Shown here one piece after another: positions 39,883-42,936 of a DNA stretch of 42,936 nt. Each line of letters starts with the position of its first letter. Position 1 is the stretch's first letter. Position numbers and translations under genes: made by a program. Source of the DNA: a virus; IMG/VR virus record IMGVR_UViG_3300036780_000065, positions 1 through 42,936 of that record, one strand, 5' to 3'. The notes under the pieces are model-generated. The model saw only the letters and a program-made list of their open reading frames with translations, was not told the DNA's origin and did not search any database.

Positions 39883-39934
39883 GGCGGATCGCCGGCAGAT
39901 CAGGGAGCTCCTGCAGGGCAAACGGGCGCACTGA
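39788..39934 (+). CDS. 48-residue basic protein
   Basis: ATG at 39788 follows GAGGAGG with about 8 bases spacing, a strong site. The product has a basic N-terminus (SRHDWKVGGRSRQPRIRVV) and a helix (LTEADRRQIRELLQGKR). It is the last plus-strand gene before the convergent region. Function unknown. Confidence 0.45.
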   Translation: MSRHDWKVGGRSRQPRIRVVLKPTMRLHALTEADRRQIRELLQGKRAH

Positions 39935-39945
39935 CGAAGGAAGAA

Positions 39946-40020
39946 GGCCGGGCTTGCGTACCCGGCCGGGAAGGGAACGACCCCTAACGCCTCGCGCGAT
40001 CCAGGGAAGGATACGCGCGA
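39946..40020. terminator. Hairpins between convergent gene blocks
   Basis: GGCCGGG (39946-39952) pairs with CCCGGCC (39961-39967); read on the minus strand it is followed by TTCTTCCTTCG, weakly T-rich. A second stem TCGCGCG (39992-39998) / CGCGCGA (40014-40020) lies next to the minus-strand stop. The two may stop transcription from both directions; neither has a perfect U-tract. Confidence 0.45.
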
Positions 40021-40024
40021 AACT

Positions 40025-40234
40025 CTAATTAACTCTTTCCCGTTTGGCGTACACGTAGCCGACCACCGCGCCCACCGCACACAGCTCCCACGCGATCTCG
40101 GCAAACGGACGCTGCGGACCAGCGAGAACCGCGACGACCAGCTCCGCGAAGGCATCCTCGGTTAACCCCATAGTCTTGCCCATCTCGCCAAGCGAGATAT
40201 TGGGCGCCAGGTTGCGCAACTCCTCGATGGTCAT
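40025..40234 (-). CDS. Small protein of the minus-strand operon
   Basis: Minus-strand ATG at 40234 behind GGGAGGTGTGAGGACC; a longer frame to 40297 is not needed. The 69-residue product has IEELRNLAPNISLGEMGKTM, then LTEDAFAELVVAVLAGPQRP, and a hydrophobic segment AWELCAVGAVVGYVYAK that may be a short membrane helix. Last gene of the operon. Function unknown. Confidence 0.5.
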   Translation of the reverse strand: MTIEELRNLAPNISLGEMGKTMGLTEDAFAELVVAVLAGPQRPFAEIAWELCAVGAVVGYVYAKRERVN

Positions 40235-40239
40235 GGTCC

Positions 40240-40455
40240 TCACACCTCCCTGAATCTGTATTTGTAAAGCCCAACCGAAACCGTTTCGCCCTCGCACAGC
40301 TTGCCGACCACCTCACCGCGCGTGCGCCGGCGGGATTTGCGCGACTCGCGCACAATCTCATCCACCGCGTTCGCGAAGGTGATGTCCTGCCACAAACGGG
40401 AGTTAACATTTGTGCGGCGAACGATGTCGCCGCCGGTTATTTCTGAGCGGCTCAC
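40240..40455 (-). CDS. Small basic protein of the minus-strand operon
   Basis: GTG at 40455 with AGGAGA 6 bases upstream on the minus strand. The 71-residue product is basic (EIVRESRKSRRRTRGEVVGK) with an N-terminal GGDIVRRTNVNSRLWQDIT. No family recognised; may bind nucleic acid. It overlaps the end of the HNH gene by 4 bases. Confidence 0.45.
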   Translation of the reverse strand: MSRSEITGGDIVRRTNVNSRLWQDITFANAVDEIVRESRKSRRRTRGEVVGKLCEGETVSVGLYKYRFREV

Positions 40456-40910
40456 TCTGTTCTCCTGGGATGCGCAGCGCGGTAATGTTCATTTTGTTTT
40501 CTGCGAACCTCCGCACGGTGCCGCCAGTAATACGAAGTTGAGACCCGATTCGCGCAAGACCTGCACTGCCTGTGGCCGGCAGGAGTGACATGCGTGTTCG
40601 CGGCATCATAGGCATGACCGGCAGGGCAATGTGTCTTTGCCCGATTTAGGGTTGAGGGCTTATCGGGATGCGTCTCAGGTTTGGTGGGGCGAGTGTGCTC
40701 TGGATTGACGCAGCACCGCACGCGGCAATCATGGTGCAGCTCTGGTGGAAGAACGCGGCCTCCGATGTATTTGTAAGACCAGCGGTGAGCGAGCCAGGTC
40801 TTGCCACGCTCCGATAGAATCCCGTAGCCCGATGCGTTCAGCGCACGTAACCAAAGCCAGCAGCCGTCATCAGTCTGCTGCACGCACCGCATGAACTGTT
40901 CTGGCGTCAC
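40452..40910 (-). CDS. HNH homing endonuclease (I-HmuI-like subtype)
   Basis: The 152-residue product has DGCWLWLRALNASGYGIL, AHRWSYKYIGG, LHHDCRVRCCVNPEHTRPTK and CPAGHAYDAANTHVTPAGHR followed by CRSC. The CWLW...NxxGYG...AHRxSY...LxHxCxxxxCVNPEH signature defines this large HNH subtype, with an added C-terminal CPxGH...C..C zinc module likely used for DNA binding. It differs from the other nucleases in the window. It overlaps the neighbouring 29-residue ORF by 4 bases. Confidence 0.85.
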   Translation of the reverse strand: MTPEQFMRCVQQTDDGCWLWLRALNASGYGILSERGKTWLAHRWSYKYIGGRVLPPELHHDCRVRCCVNPEHTRPTKPETHPDKPSTLNRAKTHCPAGHAYDAANTHVTPAGHRQCRSCANRVSTSYYWRHRAEVRRKQNEHYRAAHPRRTE

Positions 40911-40996
40911 AGGATTGCCAGCGTGTCGCGGAGCGTAACGGCGAGGATGCCGACCAATTGCGCAATCGGTAAAGCAAAAAACAGTAGCTCTTGCAT
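40907..40996 (-). CDS. 29-residue hydrophobic peptide
   Basis: Minus-strand ATG at 40996 after GGGAGAAACACC. The product (QELLFFALPIAQLVGILAV) is a single hydrophobic helix with a short polar tail, typical of tiny phage membrane peptides. A longer frame to 41128 crosses two hairpins and is not favoured. Its stop overlaps the start of the HNH gene. Confidence 0.4.
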   Translation of the reverse strand: MQELLFFALPIAQLVGILAVTLRDTLAIL

Positions 40997-41011
40997 TGGT
41001 GTTTCTCCCTT

Positions 41012-41060
41012 GAACGTGGCGTTAGGCACGTTCGCGCGCGACTCTGCGAAATCGCGCGCG
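41012..41060. other. Two adjacent strong inverted repeats
   Basis: GAACGTG (41012-41018) pairs with CACGTTC (41027-41033), and CGCGCGCGA (41033-41041) with TCGCGCGCG (41052-41060). They share one base and sit between two minus-strand genes. There is no T-run on either strand, so mRNA processing or stability, or protein binding, is as likely as termination. Confidence 0.5.
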
Positions 41061-41067
41061 TGCGGTC

Positions 41068-41277
41068 CTAATCCTGGCCGAACTCGCCTGAAATCCAGAC
41101 AAACCACAAAAACGCGGCGAAGGCGCACATCAGCACGAACCCGCTCTTGCCGCTATCGTCGAACATGTCCCATTCCATCCCGAGGATGGGCAGGGTTACG
41201 GTGAGGAACACAGCCACTATTTTCCACGGCTCACTGAGCCGCAGGCGGGGATCGCGGTCGGGGATCATGTAGCTCAA
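41068..41277 (-). CDS. Two-helix small membrane protein
   Basis: TTG at 41277 overlaps the upstream stop (TTGA), with GAGGAAGG 7 bases before it; an ATG at 41268 is the alternative. The 69-residue product has two membrane helices (WKIVAVFLTVTLPILGM and GFVLMCAFAAFLWFVWI) separated by an acidic loop. Function unknown; exclusion or antiholin-type roles are possible. Confidence 0.5.
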   Translation of the reverse strand: MSYMIPDRDPRLRLSEPWKIVAVFLTVTLPILGMEWDMFDDSGKSGFVLMCAFAAFLWFVWISGEFGQD

Positions 41278-41567
41278 GACTGCACCTTCCTCAACCGCTC
41301 GAAGGTTTCGCGCGTCATGCCCAAACGCGCTGCATGGTGGGTGAGAATTTGCCCGGAAGTCAGCATGAAATCGCTGGCGAGTTGCTCATCACACTCGGCC
41401 GAAACCTCGTGGAAGCGCAGCATGGTGCGCATAGTCCACTCGTCGCGGCTGTAAGACTCAAAGCCGGGCAGCTCTCGCGTCTCTTCAGGCAAGTAGCTCA
41501 CCTTGCCGTTCTCAGTTAGGCGCATCACCGAGTAGTACGGTGTCGCGAATAGCGTGTAAGTTTTCAT
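41274..41567 (-). CDS. First gene of the minus-strand operon, unknown function
   Basis: Minus-strand ATG at 41567 behind GGGAGAACAGAAACC. The 97-residue product starts MKTYTLFATPYYSVMRL and has a helical remainder (SRDEWTMRTMLRFHEVSAEC; AARLGMTRETFERLRKV), the last part reading like a helix-turn-helix. It is divergent from the GIY-YIG-HTH gene, separated by the operator region. Confidence 0.45.
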   Translation of the reverse strand: MKTYTLFATPYYSVMRLTENGKVSYLPEETRELPGFESYSRDEWTMRTMLRFHEVSAECDEQLASDFMLTSGQILTHHAARLGMTRETFERLRKVQS

Positions 41568-41677
41568 GGTTTCTGTTCTCCCGTGCCCGCGTTCGTTTTA
41601 GGCGTGGCCGCCTCGCGTGCAAAGTTAGTAGTGCAATTCGATTGCCGCGCGTAAACCCTCGCGATTCAATCGCGACT

Positions 41678-41744
41678 GTCTCACCGCGCGTGAGAATTCT
41701 CACATGCTGTCTCACAAACGAGAAAATTGCTGCTATTGTGAGAC
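41678..41744. promoter_or_regulatory. Operator array in divergent promoter region
   Basis: Half-sites GTCTCAC at 41678-41684 and 41709-41715, a perfect 14-bp palindrome GTGAGAATTCTCAC (41690-41703), and GTGAGAC (41738-41744). A plus-strand promoter CTCACA (41711-41716)-N17-TATTGT (41734-41739) overlaps two half-sites, with start at about 41746 against the ATG at 41747, predicting leaderless translation. Confidence 0.6.
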
Positions 41745-41746
41745 GC

Positions 41747-42142
41747 ATGCCGCGACTCGTTTTGGATGGGGAAGCACTGGCAAACCGTTACGCGGTTTAT
41801 ATCGCGTGGATTGGCGAATCGTGTGTGTATGTCGGAATGACACGGCAAGGTTTCCGCCGGGTGTTCACAAACGCGACGCTGCGCAAACGCTGGCACGAGC
41901 TGACCCGCGTCGAGGTCGAGTGGCAAGCCAACTCAGACCAGGCACTCGCGCGTGAGGCGCAATTAATCTCTGAATTGCTGCCAGCTCTCAACAAGAGCGG
42001 CAGACACGCTGCGAAGCAGGCCGATAGCCGCGCGCGAGTACAACGCGCTATCGAGCAAGCTCATGGTGATAAACAGCTTGCAGCACATTCACTCGGAATA
42101 AGTCGCGCAACTCTGTACCGCAGAATCGCAGAACACTCTTAG
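41747..42142 (+). CDS. GIY-YIG domain plus Fis-type HTH protein
   Basis: The 131-residue protein has YAVYIAWIGESCVYVGMT (residues about 13-30, a GIY-YIG variant), Arg-rich helix, and EAQLISELLPALN (about 72-84), where Glu and Asn match the final GIY-YIG motif (E..LI....P..N). The C-terminus (GDKQLAAHSLGISRATLYRR) is a Fis-type helix-turn-helix. This is short for a homing enzyme and may be a regulator using a nuclease-derived domain. It lies under its own operator array and appears leaderless; the long upstream frame to 41540 is a shadow. Confidence 0.6.
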   Translation: MPRLVLDGEALANRYAVYIAWIGESCVYVGMTRQGFRRVFTNATLRKRWHELTRVEVEWQANSDQALAREAQLISELLPALNKSGRHAAKQADSRARVQRAIEQAHGDKQLAAHSLGISRATLYRRIAEHS

Positions 42143-42700
42143 CCTTGCACGAAACCCAAACACCATGATCGCCTTCGCCTCAGCAACCTGGCCCGCGCAT
42201 CCGTTGCGTTACACCTTCTCTGCGACTAAACCCTTGACCCTCAGCGCGGCGGAGACAGACCTGCTTTTACTTATTCCTGTCCTAACTCTCTACCTGCTTT
42301 CCCCTTCGCCTTTGCCCTCCCTTTCCCCTTTCACCAACTCTGCAGACTTAACCGCCTTCCTCTTCGGCGTCATCACCACAACTGGCGGGCCGAGTTTGAT
42401 GCGCGCAGAATCGGATTTGCGCTCGCCGCGCGGATGGTTTCGCGGGCGCTAATCGGAGTGCGGTCGCATAGACGAGCGCGGGAACGCAACGTGTCTAATC
42501 GCCACGCGGGCCGGGCTGGATTGCGTGCAAACATAGTTCACCTTCACGGAACTGCGGGCCATTCACCACACTTCGCGGTGCGATTTCCACGCGAATCCCG
42601 AAGCACTCACGCGCACGAAAGCATGCTTCGCGCGAGCCTGGCCGGCGGGTGCGGTCGCCCCAGGGGAGGGCCGCGGTGGATGGGTGTCGTACCGCCCTGT
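42143..42700. other. Largely non-coding region
   Basis: About 560 bases without a convincing gene. A 95-codon frame (42165-42452) starts ATGATCGCC but has no ribosome-binding site and a Leu/Pro/Ser composition (LLLIPVLTLYLLSPSPLPSL); a 109-codon frame (42434-42763) is Arg/His-rich and ends in the operator array. The section 42290-42340 is pyrimidine-rich (CTTTCCCCTTCGCC...). It may hold regulatory RNA or promoter sequence, but I see no clear terminator or promoter. Confidence 0.4.
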
Positions 42701-42766
42701 GTCTTACAGGAGATTTCTTGTCTCACACGATTTTTTGAGGTAGTAAGACAGTGGGGGGTGTAAGAC
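42701..42766. promoter_or_regulatory. Promoter and GTCTYAC half-site array upstream of RHH gene
   Basis: GTCTTAC (42701-42707), GTCTCAC (42720-42726), then inverted GTAAGAC at 42743-42749 and 42760-42766; the last abuts the ATG at 42767. TTGTCT (42718-42723)-N17-TAGTAA (42741-42746) is a plausible promoter overlapped by the inner half-sites. The same half-sites occur upstream of the GIY-YIG-HTH gene. Confidence 0.6.
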
Positions 42767-42936
42767 ATGGAAAAATTATGGAATGTGAGAGGGGTGGGAG
42801 CGGGGGCGAGGGGGCGGGCGAAGGAGGCGGCGGCGGCGATGGGGATGACGATAGGGAAGTGGATGGAGCGAGCGATCGAGCAGGTGGCGAACGGGGAGTT
42901 GGACGATCGGAACCGGGCGAAGAGGGAGCGGCAAAA
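42767..42936 (+). CDS. Ribbon-helix-helix / zinc-ribbon protein, 5' portion (continues at base 3)
   Basis: ATG at 42767 opens a frame that runs off the right edge and continues at base 3 of the circular molecule, ending at 881. Residues 4-10 (LWNVRGV) and about 25-37 (MGMTIGKWMERAI) form the strand-helix pattern of an RHH DNA-binding domain. The start directly follows a GTAAGAC half-site (42760-42766), and a purine-rich GTGGGGGGTG at 42751-42760 could serve as a ribosome-binding site. The domain call rests on motif recognition only. Confidence 0.65.
   Translation, partial: MEKLWNVRGVGAGARGRAKEAAAAMGMTIGKWMERAIEQVANGELDDRNRAKRERQ
42810..42936. repeat. Terminal direct repeat, right copy
   Basis: Identical to bases 1-127. 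Joining the ends keeps the reading frame of the gene that starts at 42767 open through the junction into the ORF ending at 881, which supports real circular closure. Confidence 0.95.

Noticed and set aside
42434-42763. 109-codon frame before the junction
   Set aside because: Arg/His-rich composition, no ribosome-binding site, and it runs through the operator array.
1-42936. CRISPR array, insertion sequence, integrase or attachment site
   Set aside because: I saw no regularly spaced repeats, transposase or recombinase motifs, and no candidate att duplication apart from the 127-base terminal overlap.

Overview
The window looks like a complete, circularly closed genome of a podovirus-like tailed phage from an environmental assembly. 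Its first and last 127 bases are identical, so the unique sequence is 42,809 bp, and one gene (a ribbon-helix-helix/zinc-ribbon protein) crosses the junction. The DNA is GC-rich and tightly packed, with many ATGA/TGATG-type start-stop overlaps. A Gram-negative host is suggested by a lipoprotein and a membrane-anchored coiled-coil protein in the lysis region. Secreted fibronectin-III-like proteins hint at a soil bacterium such as an acidobacterium, but the host is only an inference.

Layout on the plus strand: 42767-881 regulator; 871-3692 small genes, three homing-type endonucleases, a tRNA-like element and a promoter-driven structural-type gene; 3629-13364 packaging and head genes (large terminase, portal, scaffold candidate, major capsid, an intrinsic terminator, decoration-type proteins, adaptor); 13468-19531 tail genes (tail-tube A-like, tail-tube B-like, fiber/spike); 19528-26150 virion proteins likely ejected into the cell, including an acetyltransferase-fold protein, coiled-coil proteins and a 1181-residue protein. 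A minus-strand HNH gene interrupts this block.

From 26335 to 29595 lies a lysis/accessory block: a minus-strand leaderless moron-like gene, two secreted Fn3-like proteins, a holin-like protein, a lipoprotein, a protein with a perfect 72-bp tandem duplication, a spanin-like protein, a muramidase/transglycosylase-like endolysin and a YiiX/NlpC-P60-like hydrolase. A ribbon-helix-helix repressor candidate with two perfect palindromic operators (29598-29655) then opens a long run of small early-type genes (29667-38713). These include DUF3846-like, HNH, coiled-coil, an Acb2/Tad1-type hairpin protein (candidate anti-CBASS), a RecT/Red-beta-like annealing protein, KTSC and RusA-like resolvase genes. 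A cluster of DnaA-box-like sites at 37661-37886 is a candidate replication origin. I see no DNA polymerase, helicase, primase, RNA polymerase or integrase, so replication probably relies on the host replisome.

The right end has a short Ig-like gene with its own terminator (38760-39332), three small plus-strand ORFs, a convergent region with hairpins, a minus-strand operon (41567 to 40025) of small membrane proteins and an HNH endonuclease, and a divergent leaderless gene for a GIY-YIG plus Fis-type HTH protein. GTCTYAC-type half-sites lie upstream of both the GIY-YIG-HTH gene and the junction-spanning RHH gene, suggesting a small shared control circuit.
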